From contig NW_006499827.1 in assembly GCF_000471905.2 (NCBI RefSeq), positions 5,235,995 to 5,299,994 on the forward strand: a stretch of DNA of 64,000 nucleotides, in the 5' to 3' direction. Made by a program: the position numbers and the translations under genes. The notes beneath the pieces are model-generated. The model did no database searches, was not told the origin of the DNA, and saw only the letters and a list, made by a program, of their open reading frames with translations. Below, in pieces: positions 45,552-56,191 of this stretch (position 1 is its first letter; each line of letters starts with the position of its first letter). Source of the DNA: Amborella trichopoda (taxonomy: Eukaryota > Streptophyta > Magnoliopsida > Amborellales > Amborellaceae).

Positions 45552-47088
45552 TTAAACAGGAGCCCAAACGATGTGGGTATCAGGTAAGAAATGGCAAGCA
45601 TAATTGAGTTGATCAGCCTTTTCGCCTGCGGGGAGGGCTTGAAACCAAGTTGAAAATGGTTGCCAATCCTTAGTGTCAGAATGACACCCCACAATCGCGT
45701 CCACCATGCTTCCATCTTCCCCTTCCAACTTCACCTTGTAGATTCTTCCTTCTCCAATATAGTGGCAATAGTGCACAGCATAAGGATAAGGCATGTTATG
45801 GCACAATGTGGAGTTTGCCTTAGTAGGCACTCTCTGCACTTTCGTTGCAGTATAAGCTTGGAGCACAGAATCATTGTTGATGCTAGTGTGGAGAACCATA
45901 ATGTTATGGTCCTGAGCAAAGGGGGTAGCGTAATCTATCATGGCCTCTAAGGATGTGAGGCATTTCTCCCTGGCTTCCAATAATTCGCACCATTTTAGGG
46001 TAACACCAACTTCTACAGCCTCACTAGAGGCGGGAGGAAACGAGAAGCGTTGTAAGATGCTTGGGAGCTCAGCAGACGAGAAAGGTATGGTGTCTGCATC
46101 CTCGCGAGAAAGGAAAGGAGAGGCACAACTGAATTTCGACTTGCGAAAGTAGAAAATTTTGTTCATTCCTACTTTCAGGTCCTTTTCTAAGAAGAGGGTG
46201 CTTTCTCTTGGATCACGATTCTCTTGAGAAAAGTCGGAGTATAGGAAGCGGGGGTCGCGATTGCCCAGACCCATACGCAGCAGTCCTGGTGGCACGGGGC
46301 GAAAGCGGGCGCGAATAGCATCAGGCATTGGAGTGTTAGGGAGTGCCTAGGCCCAATACCTCTCTGGTGTCGCCGCAACATGGTAATTGCTAATCTTTGC
46401 CTGCATGCAGCATTTAACAAGAAGTGAGTGAAAATCAGTACTCCAGTTAGGAAATTTTTTTGTTTTAGTTAGATAGATTATTACTGTTGAGAATTGAAAA
46501 ACATTGTATATGCATAAAGTGTACGGCATAGCACAGACAGAGCCCTTGTTTGACTCAAAAGCTCACCATTTTTGTGATAAGTGGAGAGACAACAATTATT
46601 GATACATGATAATTAATGGGAGAAATATTATTGACACAATTGTTTTGCAAATGCCTTAAGGAACTTTTGGTAACCATAAAAGTATTTTTATAAAAAAAAC
46701 TCCCTCATGTGATAAGGTGTATGATAAGGTGTTGAAGTTTTTGCACATCATACTAATTAGCGGCCAATTATGTGAAACAACTCTTGCATTCAATCTCATA
46801 AAAGAATTCTTTCATGTGAAAATACTTCCACGAAAACATTTATAAGCTTACCAAATGTGCTCTTGAAGAGAGCAAAGGGAGTAAAAATCCATTCATTACA
46901 CAACATACGAAACACTACAAATAAAAGGTTTTCCAAGTAACATTATTGAGTACCAATTATTTGGGCAATTAGTAGATGGCCAATTGTGTATGGTACACAA
47001 CATGCTTATTTTCAAAGGATTTTGTGAATGCTGAGACATAACATACCAGAAAGAGAAGTAGGGCAAATGGTAGATGGAGCCTCTCCAT
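45552..47088 (-). pseudogene. BURP-3: BURP-domain gene with premature stop
   Basis: Exon 1 is 47088-47047 (MERLHLPFALLLFL). The intron (47046-46401) has GTATGT...ATGCAG ends and is 646 bp. Exon 2 is 46400-45552 (AKISNYHVAATPERYWA...). TAG at 46349-46347 replaces the Gln codon (CAG in BURP-5) 18 codons into exon 2. Everything after it is open: FLEKDLKVGMNKIFYFRKS, then LCHNMPYPYAVHYCH, GCH and ACHFLPDTHIVWAPV, so all four Cys-His pairs are intact. The frame is otherwise clean, which suggests a recent nonsense mutation. The open part alone lacks the leader. BURP-5 is its closest relative in the window. Other possibilities are a sequencing error (a substitution, less typical of 454) or stop-codon readthrough. 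Confidence 0.82.
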
Positions 47089-47420
47089 GATTATACAAAA
47101 GCAGAGAGGATGGTGGTTTTGTATTGTGGTGGAGTGAGGGCTTCCATTTATATTGGAAGAGGGCTCCATTAAACATAGGCAACGTGCCATAGAGAGAGGG
47201 AAAGCGTTTTCAGTGCATGTTGGACATGCGGCCATTGACCTATCTCTCTCTCTAAAGTGGTGAATCCAATGGTTGGTACGAGAATTGCTTTCCACGTAGG
47301 CAAATAAGCCATGATCCAACGATCATTAAAAGGAGTGGTGCATGGAGATCTTTGCTTTCCACGTAGGCAAATAAGCCATGATCCAACGATCATTAAAGGA
47401 GTGGTGCATGAAACGACGAC
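47089..47420 (-). promoter_or_regulatory. BURP-3 upstream region with RY motif, TATA box and 67-bp duplication
   Basis: TGCATG at 47214-47219 lies in the block complementary to GCCGCATGTCCAACATGCAC that precedes the other BURP genes. A TATA box (CCAATATAAATGG on the minus strand) spans 47143-47155, ~57 bp from the ATG. Further upstream a 67-bp tandem duplication (47285-47351, 47352-47410) doubles a segment with CCACGTAGG (ABRE-like core) and GGTGCATG. Confidence 0.5.
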
Positions 47421-47597
47421 TTCTCTCTTCAACAATTTGAAGTTGATAAGTATGGAAGTTAGATCCCCCACAAAATTTTGGATGCTCCATTACAAATAAT
47501 GTAGTAAAAACTTTACGTTGATTCATTGGAATAAGTACTAAGGAAACGATTTCATTGAAAAATATGTTAATGGAATGGGATCAATCAAGCCTAGTTA

Positions 47598-47683
47598 TTA
47601 GATGTAAAGGTGGACGGCTTTGGAGTGTTTCTTCAAGAAATTAGATGTAAAGGTGGACGGCTTCGGAGCGTGCCTTCAATAAA
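47598..47683. repeat. Tandem duplication, 43 bp x 2
   Basis: TTAGATGTAAAGGTGGACGG begins both units, at 47598 and 47641. Confidence 0.8.
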
Positions 47684-47779
47684 TTTTATTTTGGACTTGG
47701 TATCAAGTTATACATTCAGCTACCCAATTCTACATCTAGCGGTTAGCAAGATTTTTTACCTCGTTATTCTAAACGAAGG

Positions 47780-48680
47780 GTTGGAAAAGTCGACTTGGCC
47801 GACTACTTTGCTTATGCCCCAACCCAGTGCTAGTCTAGTTTGAGTAACTCGGCCCGAGTAGAGACGAGTACTGTTTGAAAATTATTAAAACAGAAAAAAC
47901 TACCAAAAAATCCTAAAAATAGGAAAAATATATTTCAATAAAATGCAACAAGATAAACTAATTGTGGTTTAAAAAGCAACAAAAAATAGATTTTCAAAAA
48001 TGAGTTTATGATCGGGGCATTTTTTGAAATTTTATAAAAAATATGGAAAAATATAAAAACCAACATTCATGGCCAAAATACTTTCCAATCTTTACCAAAC
48101 TTATAGAAACCATAAATAAACGTATTACAAATATATTTCTTTTCTTTTTTAGGATTTTTATGGGAAAACATTTATATAAAATTGCAACCTTAAAACATAG
48201 ATTTAAAGATGCACATAAAAAAACCCATCTGAAAATGTTGTTTTAATGTTGAAAACCCCTCTAATTGATCATATCGAGATCGGGATGTATGAAGATGAAA
48301 AAAACAAATATTTTAATTCTAAAAAATAGTGCATCTTGCATGGCATTATCTAGACTATCTATTTTCTTGATTTTCATATGTTTATAGATCTAGTTAATTT
48401 TAACCATTTAAAAAAAAATTAATTAGATATGAAAATACATTTTCAGATAATCCTAAGAATTTTTTCAGATAAATTATATATTGTGATAGGATTTGGAGGT
48501 GCGCCTTAATTGGATTGTTTAAGGTTGCGAAACCATTCCTTTTTTTATATTTTCCTAGCTTTTTTATAAATTCCCCTAGTTAGACCTCCAACTCAGGATT
48601 ACTTGGGCTTGGCAACGGCCCGAGCCTGAGCAACTCGGCCGAGTAGAAACTACTCGGCCGATTTTTCCGCTAAATTTCAA
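47780..48680. repeat. Region bounded by CGAGTA/CTCGGCC-rich sequences, containing MITE C copy 3
   Basis: 'gtaactcggcccgagtagag' near 47844 and 'gcaactcggccgagtagaaa' near 48630 are similar, and lie on either side of AT-rich sequence and a family C MITE. They could be the ends of one older element, split by the MITE. Similar words occur at 3400-3545 and 45290-45330. Confidence 0.35.
48165..48530. mobile_element. MITE family C, copy 3
   Basis: The left end ATTGCAACCTTAAAACATAG and right end (complement GGTTTCGCAACCTTAAACAA) are inverted. The interior blocks match copies 1 and 2 in order. Confidence 0.65.
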
Positions 48681-50084
48681 TTGGAATTGAAGTACCGAGA
48701 ATATTATTAGTCATCCATTTTAAGTTTATGTACTTCAATTCGACGTGGAGAAGTCATATTTTGTAGTATCTAGGATTTTATTTACTAAATGCCGTTTCCT
48801 TGCTTATATGGACTCTAATCCATGGTTTTCATTGGCTTATTTTTTAGATTGAATAAACTTTGACCGTGTGATTTTTTTCAACCATTATACGGTAGTCTTT
48901 TTTGTCATGTCAAAATCTATTGAAAACTAGCCAAACAGATACATCCGATATATTATGCTTCAAATATTTTCATAAATGATAAAGGAGTCTACCAATACAA
49001 TAAAGTAAAATAATATTTATTCTCATTTCAATGTCAAATAACTTAGAAGATTTTTAAGAAAAAATATACAATAATACCATTTATCTTTTGTACAAAGAGA
49101 TCATAATCAACCATGTGAACTCAATAGGCTGAAAATATTATATTAACTAGTGTCAATACCCAAAATAAAACTTTTTAAACTTTGTATTATACCTTAGGCG
49201 GTCAGATTTCATAACTGAAGGCCATAACTAATTGTGAACTCCTTATACTAAAAGTAAATTGCCATATAACATGCAATCCTGTTTTCCAAAGGTGAACGGT
49301 TTTTGTTACACATCCAAACTAAGGCATTTGATTATTCTTTAAGATGCATTACCGAGAGAGAGAGAGAGAGAAGGAGGTGCTCCTTTGAAATATGCACTTG
49401 GTCTTTAAAAAAAATAACACTAAACAAGGAAAAACAAATCAAATGAGCCAAATTCAACCTTTTGGGTTTTATTTCATCTCTAGTGATATCGTTCGTAGGA
49501 CTGTTAATAACATTTGATTTCAATTTTTCAAAGCAAAAAGTCTTTATCTAATCAATTTTACTAATTCGCAATGAATAAATGAAGAGAAACGAATTAAATG
49601 GGTATTATATTCCAAGCAGACCACACTTTGTGATTAAAACATCTTCTTCTTTGATGTTATTGAGAGATCTTAGTTTAGTTCACATAAGTTGTTGCTCTTG
49701 TTATTTCTCAATTCATTTTAGAATGTTGTTTGTTCTCCAAAACGCGTTTTTTTTTAACTTGGAAAAATGGAAATCATGTCCTTTTTATTATTATTATTAT
49801 TATTATTTTATTTTTTTTCCCCGATTCGAAATTTCATAAAAAGAGCTGTTATATGTAGTTATGGGTAACTGGTCTTGTTGCCTAGATTGGGGTTAATCTC
49901 ACACGAACATTTGACAAAGCTATTCTTTCGTAAAAGTACTATGGAATACATCTAATTTTCATTTTCAAGCTTATAATTGGCTTTTATGATGAATATAAGT
50001 TTGTACTATTTTTTCACCTTAGATGAGGATGAAGTCCATATTTTATACGTGTGTTGTGATGCTTTTATAAGGGATTTTTATTAA
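48681..50084. other. Intergenic, with a divergent family A MITE at 49063-49275
   Basis: The 49063-49275 piece keeps 'accatttatcttttgtacaa' and 'cttatactaaaagtaaattg' at its ends. (GA)n is at 49352-49372 and (TTA)n at 49785-49806. No gene seen. Confidence 0.4.
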
Positions 50085-50303
50085 GGGATTGTGTACCATT
50101 ATTCTTTCTTGTAGGCAGGTCACAATTGCTAGTAACCATTAGATGTCAAATTAAATGATTTGGATTGTGACTTAAACTCCGAGGAAATATTTTTCAACTC
50201 AGAGTCTAGTCAATGACACACTTTCGACTACCGAATCTTAAATCTGCAGACAATAGTGTGTGACCTCTTTGTGTTACAAGTAAATGGTTCCTTGTATACT
50301 TTT
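50085..50303. mobile_element. MITE family A, copy 6
   Basis: GGGATTGTGTACCATTATTC and TGTTACAAGTAAATGGTTCC mark the ends; the interior carries the 'aaccattagatgtcaaatt' and 'gagtctagtcaatgacaca' blocks of the family. Confidence 0.55.
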
Positions 50304-51306
50304 CATTCTACTAAAATATAGCTTTGTGAAACCAATGTGATAATGCATTTTGTATGAAAGGAATTCTGTTTGCCATCGTTTTGAGTTTGACCAAGGGCCT
50401 TTGATTTTTACTCAAGCAAGTACTATATTATTATGCCAAAAGATTTTATACTCCCGTTAGAGATTTGTCCATTTCGGCCTAGGATAAACTCCAAAAAAAA
50501 GAGTAATTTTGAGAATTCTAATTTTTGGGATACAACTTCTGCACAATTGAGTGACCTCAATAAAAAAAAAAAGTGTTAGCAAATTAAGCTCTCTTAAGTA
50601 TTGGAAAAAAATAAATAAATTCTCAAGACCTAACTGAGATTGTCCAATCTTTGATTCGTGTGATGTAGGTGTCAAAAAACTCATTCTTACCTAAATAATC
50701 ATCTACTTTATTTTTTTCCCTATACTTTGAGAGCCCAATTGCAAACTTTTCTTTCTTTTTTTATTTACTGAGGTTATTCAATGGTGAAGAAGTTGTATAC
50801 CAAAAGTATAAAATCTTGTGATGTACTTTGAAATTTAAGAAAATTCAAGACTCTTCAATGACAAACTAGAATCCAAGTACCGGTAGGTGTAACAATCAGG
50901 TTGGCAAGTCAACCAACTTGGGTTTGGGTCCAGGTCCATGTTTCTAACCTGGACGGTCATTTATGGGTCCAAATGACTTCGACTTAACGCAAGTTGCATC
51001 CAAGTGTGTTATAAACCCTATCTGGTCGGGTCAGGTCCCCTAGTTGTGTCATTTCATGGTCGGGGTCACCACGGATTTGTACCAGCCCATCGCCACCCCT
51101 GAGTAGAGGCAGAAAATAATAAGTAAGAACCTCTCTCACACAACTTATTTCTCAATAGCAAATAGTATGATCTGAGCTTATTTCGCTGTCCCAATTAGGT
51201 TGATCTCTTTTTGACAAGCAGAGGCAGCATTCGTAACCATATGCTAACACACTTTCTCCCTTCTCGAATGGATATTGAAAATGTCAACATATTGGTCAAA
51301 TCTGAT
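50304..51306. other. Intergenic, nothing firmly recognised
   Basis: A GGTCC/GGTCGG-rich stretch at 50890-51105 ('ggtttgggtccaggtccatg') looks like part of a dispersed element but has no partner in this window. Confidence 0.35.
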
Positions 51307-51338
51307 AGTCGTGGGAGGCAAGGCACACAGGGGATAGG
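51307..51338. other. Sequencing-adaptor contamination beside a gap
   Basis: The same 32-bp string as at 32997-33029 (AGTCGTGGGAGGCAAGGC...), followed at once by Ns. Any ORF running through it is artefactual. Confidence 0.85.
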
Positions 51339-51518
51339 NNNNNNNNNNNNNNNNNNNNNNNNNNNNNNNNNNNNNNNNNNNNNNNNNNNNNNNNNNNNNN
51401 NNNNNNNNNNNNNNNNNNNNNNNNNNNNNNNNNNNNNNNNNNNNNNNNNNNNNNNNNNNNNNNNNNNNNNNNNNNNNNNNNNNNNNNNNNNNNNNNNNNN
51501 NNNNNNNNNNNNNNNNNN
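51339..51518. other. Assembly gap (180 N)
   Basis: The gap lies just upstream of the 5' LTR of the element at 51530; it may hide the true LTR start and its target duplication. Confidence 0.95.
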
Positions 51519-51529
51519 TACTTTCGTTT

Positions 51530-51780
51530 AGGTTAGGTCTTGTAGTAGTTTTTGGTAGTAATAAGTCAATACGTATAATATATATATATATATTCATTAT
51601 GAAGGGGTCTATATCTCTTAATTAGGTGTCTCTTGATTATGATAAGATTAGTTTGTAATTATCCATAACCGTTGGTATTTATCTTTAATTATTATTGACC
51701 GTATATTTATACGGGATCTTGTATATTCTTGATTAATTTAATAAAGAGAGAGTTCTCTACAGTATTCTGAGTTTCTAACG
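51530..51780 (+). repeat. 5' LTR of the compact element
   Basis: Aligns with 53077-53318 over ~170 bp ending CTCTACAGTATTC; the last ~15 bp (TGAGTTTCTAACG) lack a match in the right LTR. The left edge is approximate. Confidence 0.7.
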
Positions 51781-51792
51781 TGGTATCAGAGC
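51781..51792 (+). other. tRNA-iMet primer-binding site
   Basis: TGGTATCAGAGC directly after the 5' LTR, perfect match to the standard plant sequence. Confidence 0.85.
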
Positions 51793-52224
51793 CATAGGCT
51801 CCTCAACCCGAGATCTGAGCTCACACCTCTGATATGAGGTTGTCGGATCCGAGCTTGGCTTCAAATTCATTCCGACTCTCTTTCTTCAATGTTAACCCTC
51901 TGCAAAAAAAAAATAAAAAATCTCGTAGCTGTTTGCATTGCCTGCTCTCATCGCTTAAAAGTAACGCCTACAATCCACATGTTCTGGTCGTTGGACTCTC
52001 ATTGCTTACCCTCGTTACCGTTTTGCATCGAATTGCATTGCCTGCTCTCGCCCTTGTTTGGCCCAACGCTACACTAGCAATCTAATCCCCTCCTTGGTAT
52101 CTACACTAGCAAACAATTCACCCCAAAACAGCACAAGAGAGCTTGCACCATCTATATATAAAGCTTTTTCTTCCGTTCAATATGCATTTTGTTCCTTTGC
52201 ACTTTGAATGTGCTTTGCATAAGA

Positions 52225-52524
52225 AAGGCCTTTCATTCCCTCATTGGCTTTGAGGGGTTTGAGAAGCTACTTGAGATCATATTCAGGGAGCCCCCGGTCT
52301 GTGCTGACCCCAAAGGTCTTGGCCTTCGCACCCTCTCTGGCACACAAATCGAAGAGATCCTTGATTCTACACGGTGCATAATTGTTGACTATTCAATTGT
52401 TAAATATCTCTCGAATGAATTCCTCGACTCTTATGTCTTCTTAGAGTCAAGCCTCTTTGTTTACCCCAATAAAGACATACTCAAAACTTGCGCAAGCTTC
52501 TTCTATCGATCGCTTCGATTCTAA
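52225..52524 (+). pseudogene. Captured S-adenosylmethionine decarboxylase (AdoMetDC) N-terminal fragment
   Basis: The frame 52189-52524 reads [14 protein letters not shown], then [12 protein letters not shown], then [19 protein letters not shown] and LKTC. This matches the first ~90 residues of plant S-adenosylmethionine decarboxylase, which makes the aminopropyl donor for spermidine and spermine. It includes the conserved Glu-Ser-Ser site where the proenzyme cleaves itself to form the pyruvoyl group. About four extra residues lie between the IVD and LSN segments. The C-terminal three-quarters is missing, so it cannot be an active enzyme. It lies wholly inside the LTR element on the sense strand, with element sequence on both sides. 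The reading frame is still open. Whether any ORF upstream (Met at 52189) is used is unknown. Confidence 0.78.
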
Positions 52525-52630
52525 AGCACAAAAACTTTAGCACTCCTTTCGTCCATGGTTGAAGCAATCATCACTCTTAGCTTAGTGAGAGAAACTCATA
52601 GCACAAGGAAGCATTGCCAAAGGTCTCAGA

Positions 52631-52787
52631 TTCGCTTTCGACTCTCTTCCGAGTCGTGTTTCGACTATCTGCCGAGTTGTGTTTCGACTCTCTGTCGAGT
52701 CGTGTTTCGACTATCTGCCAAGTTGTGTTTAGACTATCTGTCGAGTCGTGTTTCGACTATCTGTCGACTCGTGTTTCGACTCTCTAC
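52631..52787 (+). repeat. 23-bp tandem repeat x 6-7 inside the LTR element
   Basis: The unit GAGTCGTGTTTCGACTATCT plus GCC/GTC starts at 52651, 52674, 52697, 52720, 52743 and 52766, with a partial unit before. Within a unit GAGTCG and CGACT are complementary, so the array can form small hairpins. All three forward frames stay largely open across it, because 23 is not a multiple of three. Confidence 0.85.
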
Positions 52788-53076
52788 AAAACAACCTTTG
52801 TCTTTGTTCTGGCTTGTGTTCTTGATTGCGAGTTGTTGAATTTGTTTCGAACTACGAGCTGATGAATCTATCTCGGATCCACACCGAGTTCTGTTGGCTC
52901 TTCCAAGTGTCATTCTGTAAAGTGCCATTATGTGCTTCTTGTTCAAGCAAGAGACCACTGCTTCTATTGGTTATGCTATGAACGTGAAGACTTAAAGATC
53001 CAACTCGTTCGTTTATGCAACTTATTGTTTAAATTCCAGCTGCTTTGTGTAAAAGCATCTTGAGTTTGAGGGGGAG

Positions 53077-53318
53077 TATTAGCATATGGATATCGATATT
53101 GATATACATCATTATGAATACATATCAGTATATATATATAACTGCATGGGAATATATCTCTTAATTAGGTGTCTCTTGATTATGATAAGAGTAGTAAGTA
53201 ATTTTCCATAATTATTGGTATTTATTTTTAATTATTACTGGTAGTATATTTATACGGGGTCATGTATATTTTTGATTAAGTTAATAAAGAGAGAGTTCTC
53301 TACAGTATTCATATCATG
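53077..53318 (+). repeat. 3' LTR of the compact element
   Basis: Begins TATTAGCATATGGATATCG after the polypurine tract and ends near CTCTACAGTATTCAT. The first two bases are TA, where a canonical LTR has TG. Confidence 0.7.
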
Positions 53319-54000
53319 AACAAAATATCTAATTGAAAAGCACATTGAATAGCTCCCGGTCAGCCTATCTCGTTCAAGGAACGAAGCTTATAGGTTTTCT
53401 TGAAGATTTAAGAAATGCATCGGTGACCCGGATCGTGCTTCTAGATTTATGATGTAGTTTAGTGGATTGGCAATGTTGTCTACTAGACCAAGAATTAAAA
53501 AACTTTGAAAGAAAACTTTGAAAATTTTAACTGGAGGTGGCACTGGCCAATTCTCTGATAGAACCGGATAGAATTGAACCCAAACAACTAGTTTAGTAAC
53601 TATGAAAAAAGAAAAGTGGAGCCAGTTTATATCGGTTCTTTGACAAAACCGTCAGTTCTGTTTGAGAATTGGAAAGGACCAGCCGCTACGTGCCAGTTCA
53701 TTAGGGAATCGGCTGCTTCCCGATGTATTATAGGATTCGGATTGGACTGATTGATTTCTTTATCCAAATCGGCCGGTTCTGATCTGGATCACCTATTTTT
53801 TAAACACAGGTTTTCCCCATTGAAAGCCAATCAAACCCAAGAAAACATAGACAAAAAAAAATAAAAAAAAAAGGAAACTCAGCACCGAATTAAATAAAGC
53901 CATGTAAAACATATTCATTAGAAAACCTTGCTTACATTGTGCTCATGGCAATCATAATAAGATTAGGATCAGCAATTTTCACTGCTTTCTGAAATCATTG
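53319..54000. other. Intergenic; possible hAT-like element 53520-53815
   Basis: The stretch is rich in AACCGG/CCGGTTC words like the 12181-12461 block. It ends near 53813 with CACCTATTTTTTAAACACAG, similar to hAT right termini in this window. No left terminus or target duplication found. Confidence 0.3.
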
Positions 54001-54004
54001 GGAC

Positions 54005-54625
54005 TTTAACCCATACAATGTGGCTATCAGGCAAAAAATGGGAAAGAAAACCATGATCCGGCTTCATGCCAGGAGGGGGGCCGATCCACCCAAAGCTCGG
54101 AGAAGTCCAAGAGTTAAAGCTTGCATGTCACCCGGCAATTGCATTCACTATTCTACCATCTTCTCCTTCCAACCTTACCTTGTATATTCTTCGATCTCTG
54201 ACATAGTGTCAATAGTAGAAAGCACAAGGATAGGGCATGTTATGGCACACTACTGAGCAAGAATTGGTATCCTTTCTCTCCACTTTCTTCACAGTGTATA
54301 CTTGGAGCACAGAAGCGTTGTTGGTGATGGTTTGAAGCATAGTAATGTTATGGCCCAGAGCAGAGTAGTTGGCATGTTCAATCACGGCCTCCAAAGAAGT
54401 CAGACACTTCTCCTTGGCTTCCAAAGATTCACACCACGTTAGGGCTCCGCACACTTCCTGAGCCTCTCTAGACATAGGAGGCAAGATTTCGGGGAACTTA
54501 GCAGTCGAGAAAGGTGTAGTGCTTGCATTTTCATGAGAACGGAAAGGAGAGGAATTATTGTAGTCCGACCCACGAAAGTGGAAATTTTCCTTCATTCCTA
54601 CTTTGAGGTCCTCCTCTAAAAATCC
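54005..54625 (-). pseudogene. BURP-4: truncated BURP gene relic
   Basis: The minus strand reads LEEDLKVGMKENFHFRGSD from the start of the BURP domain, through the CLTSLEAV region, to VVCHNMPYPCAFYY. The next conserved Cys codon is TGA (54211-54209). The Cys of the following Cys-His pair is also TGA (54130-54128), and the Cys of the last pair has become Ser (LSHFLPDSHIVW). The terminal codons are altered by a short deletion. Exon 1 and the first ~65 codons of exon 2 are missing: similarity stops at ~54625, exactly where LINE sequence begins. A dead copy. Confidence 0.82.
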
Positions 54626-55925
54626 AAGTACCCTGACTTGTTTCTTAAATGTATCCCAAAGAATTTTCTCATTAGTGATGTTTCAGTATGGCAAAGGGAG
54701 AACATCACTTGGAATCTGACCCTCTCTTCAAGACGCGTTAGCTTTGAAGTGGAACATCAGTACCTGCAACTAATGTCTAGACTTTACGACCTATGCCTCT
54801 CCCCTTCTTGGGGTGACAAGGTCATTTGGGACCTGGAACTTTCGGGTGTTTTCATAGTTAAGTCTCTCTACAATATACTGTGGATGGATAGATTCATCCC
54901 CGCAAATAACTTCTCTAGAAAGGTGTGGTCATGTAAAGCTCCTCTTAGACTGAGACCGTTTATGTGGCTGCTTCGTTGGGGTCGTGTCCTCACCATGGAT
55001 CAACTTCGGATTAGGAAGTTCCAATTGTCAATGTTTGCGTCTTTTGCAAGTAGGATGGAGAGTTTGCATATCACATCTTTCTACACTACCTTTTTTTGAA
55101 ACAGATTTGGGGCTGGCTTTTACTCAAAAGTAATTGGCATTGGGCGATGCCTAATAATATTGAGGGCCTATTTCCTCATGGATGATCCCTCCCTTTCTCC
55201 TCATGGTGTCTGTCCTTTGGCACCTAAGCATTGCTTCTATCCTTTAAACCATTTGGAAGGAGAGAAATGCTCGATGCTTTGAAGGAAACGCTAGACAGTT
55301 TGATATCATTGTTGACTCTATTCTTCAAGCACTTCTCGAAAGAGTTTTTCGACTCCATCTTCCATAAGCTTTTGGCTTTGAAAAAAAAGAAATTTATGAA
55401 AGACAGCACGTGGTTCCCTTCACCTCCTGGCTGGGTGAAACTTTAATTTCGATGGTAGTGTCAGGGAGGATGGGAGGGTCGCTAGCTATGGGGGGCTTCT
55501 CCGAGATTGTTCTGGTAATATTATCTGCTCCTTTCATGGGACCCTGCCAACATGTTCTGCTAATGAAGGTGAGTTTTAGGCCCTCTATCATGGAACCAGT
55601 AAACTCAACTACTCGTTTCAGAAAATTCTCATAAAAAAAGACTCCCTCAATGTCATCAATTGGTGCAAGAACCCTACTTTTACCCCTTAGCAATGGACCC
55701 ATCTTTGGGATAGTATTAACAAAAGCCTATGTAGGAAGGAGGTCTCCTTTATTCATATTCATAGGGGAAGGAAAGGGAGTGCTGACGCTATTGCGAGAGG
55801 AGTAGGATTGTAATTGTGCTTTCTTTTTTTCTCTTCGTTTGCTTTTCTTTTTCAGTTACTCTTTCTTCTAATTTTTCATCCCATCAATGAAAAGCTACTG
55901 TTAAATGTTAAAAATAAATAAATTT
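54626..55925 (+). mobile_element. LINE 3' fragment: zinc-binding region and RNase H
   Basis: The frame 54638-55099 shows the zf-RVT pattern that follows plant LINE reverse transcriptase: DKVIWDLELSGVFIVKSLYN, then KVWSCKAPLRLRPFMWLLRW and TMDQLRIRKF. After a frameshift, 55440-55800 reads NFDGSVREDGRVASYGGLLR, then DSLNVINWCKNP, then RGRKGSADAIARGV, an RNase H domain with its C-terminal motif. One or more stops and shifts occur. The end at ~55900-55922 is A-rich (TTAAAAATAAATAAA), as at LINE 3' ends. A 5'-truncated insertion, directly abutting BURP-4. Confidence 0.75.
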
Positions 55926-56191
55926 GCATGTATTCAATAGTGGGAATTGGGTACGTAGCATTAGGAAGCCAGTGGATTTTAAAAGCACTGATCATGGATA
56001 TCATGTATATATTAGTTAATGTAGTCGTATGTTGTGGTTAATAGTTACTTCAGTTATACGTACACACAACATATTGAATAAAAAGAAGTTTGTTATCTCC
56101 GAAAAACTAGTTGGGAGTTTTTCTTTCAAGATGATCTCATGCTCGAAGCCGTTTGCATTTCTTTTTCGGCTTCCCAATGCAGAGAGCTTGT
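55926..56191. other. Short unassigned interval
   Basis: If the LINE simply interrupted BURP-4, the gene's 5' part should resume here on the minus strand. I do not see it. Confidence 0.35.

Larger units (their letters stand above)
51530..53318 (+). mobile_element. Compact non-autonomous LTR retrotransposon with captured host sequence
   Basis: Two direct LTRs (about 51530-51780 and 53077-53318) share 'atctcttaattaggtgtctc', 'tatatttatacggg' and 'gagagagttctctacagtat'. The primer-binding site TGGTATCAGAGC (51781-51792) follows the left LTR directly, and a polypurine tract (TTTGAGGGGGAGT, 53065-53077) precedes the right LTR. The internal region is 1.3 kb with no gag or pol, and instead holds an S-adenosylmethionine decarboxylase fragment and a 23-bp tandem repeat. 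It would need enzymes from another element to move. The LTRs have diverged visibly, so the insertion is not very recent. Confidence 0.82.

Noticed and set aside
51211..51597. ORFs near the second gap
   Set aside because: They pass through adaptor sequence and Ns.
52631..52787. CRISPR-like direct repeats
   Set aside because: Units abut with no spacers and the sequence is a eukaryotic LTR element.
52555..52862. Ser/Arg-rich ORFs in the LTR element
   Set aside because: Two frames are open only because the 23-bp repeat has no stop in them; no domain seen.
53520..53815. Complete hAT element
   Set aside because: Only a right-terminus-like sequence is convincing; no left end or 8-bp duplication could be matched.
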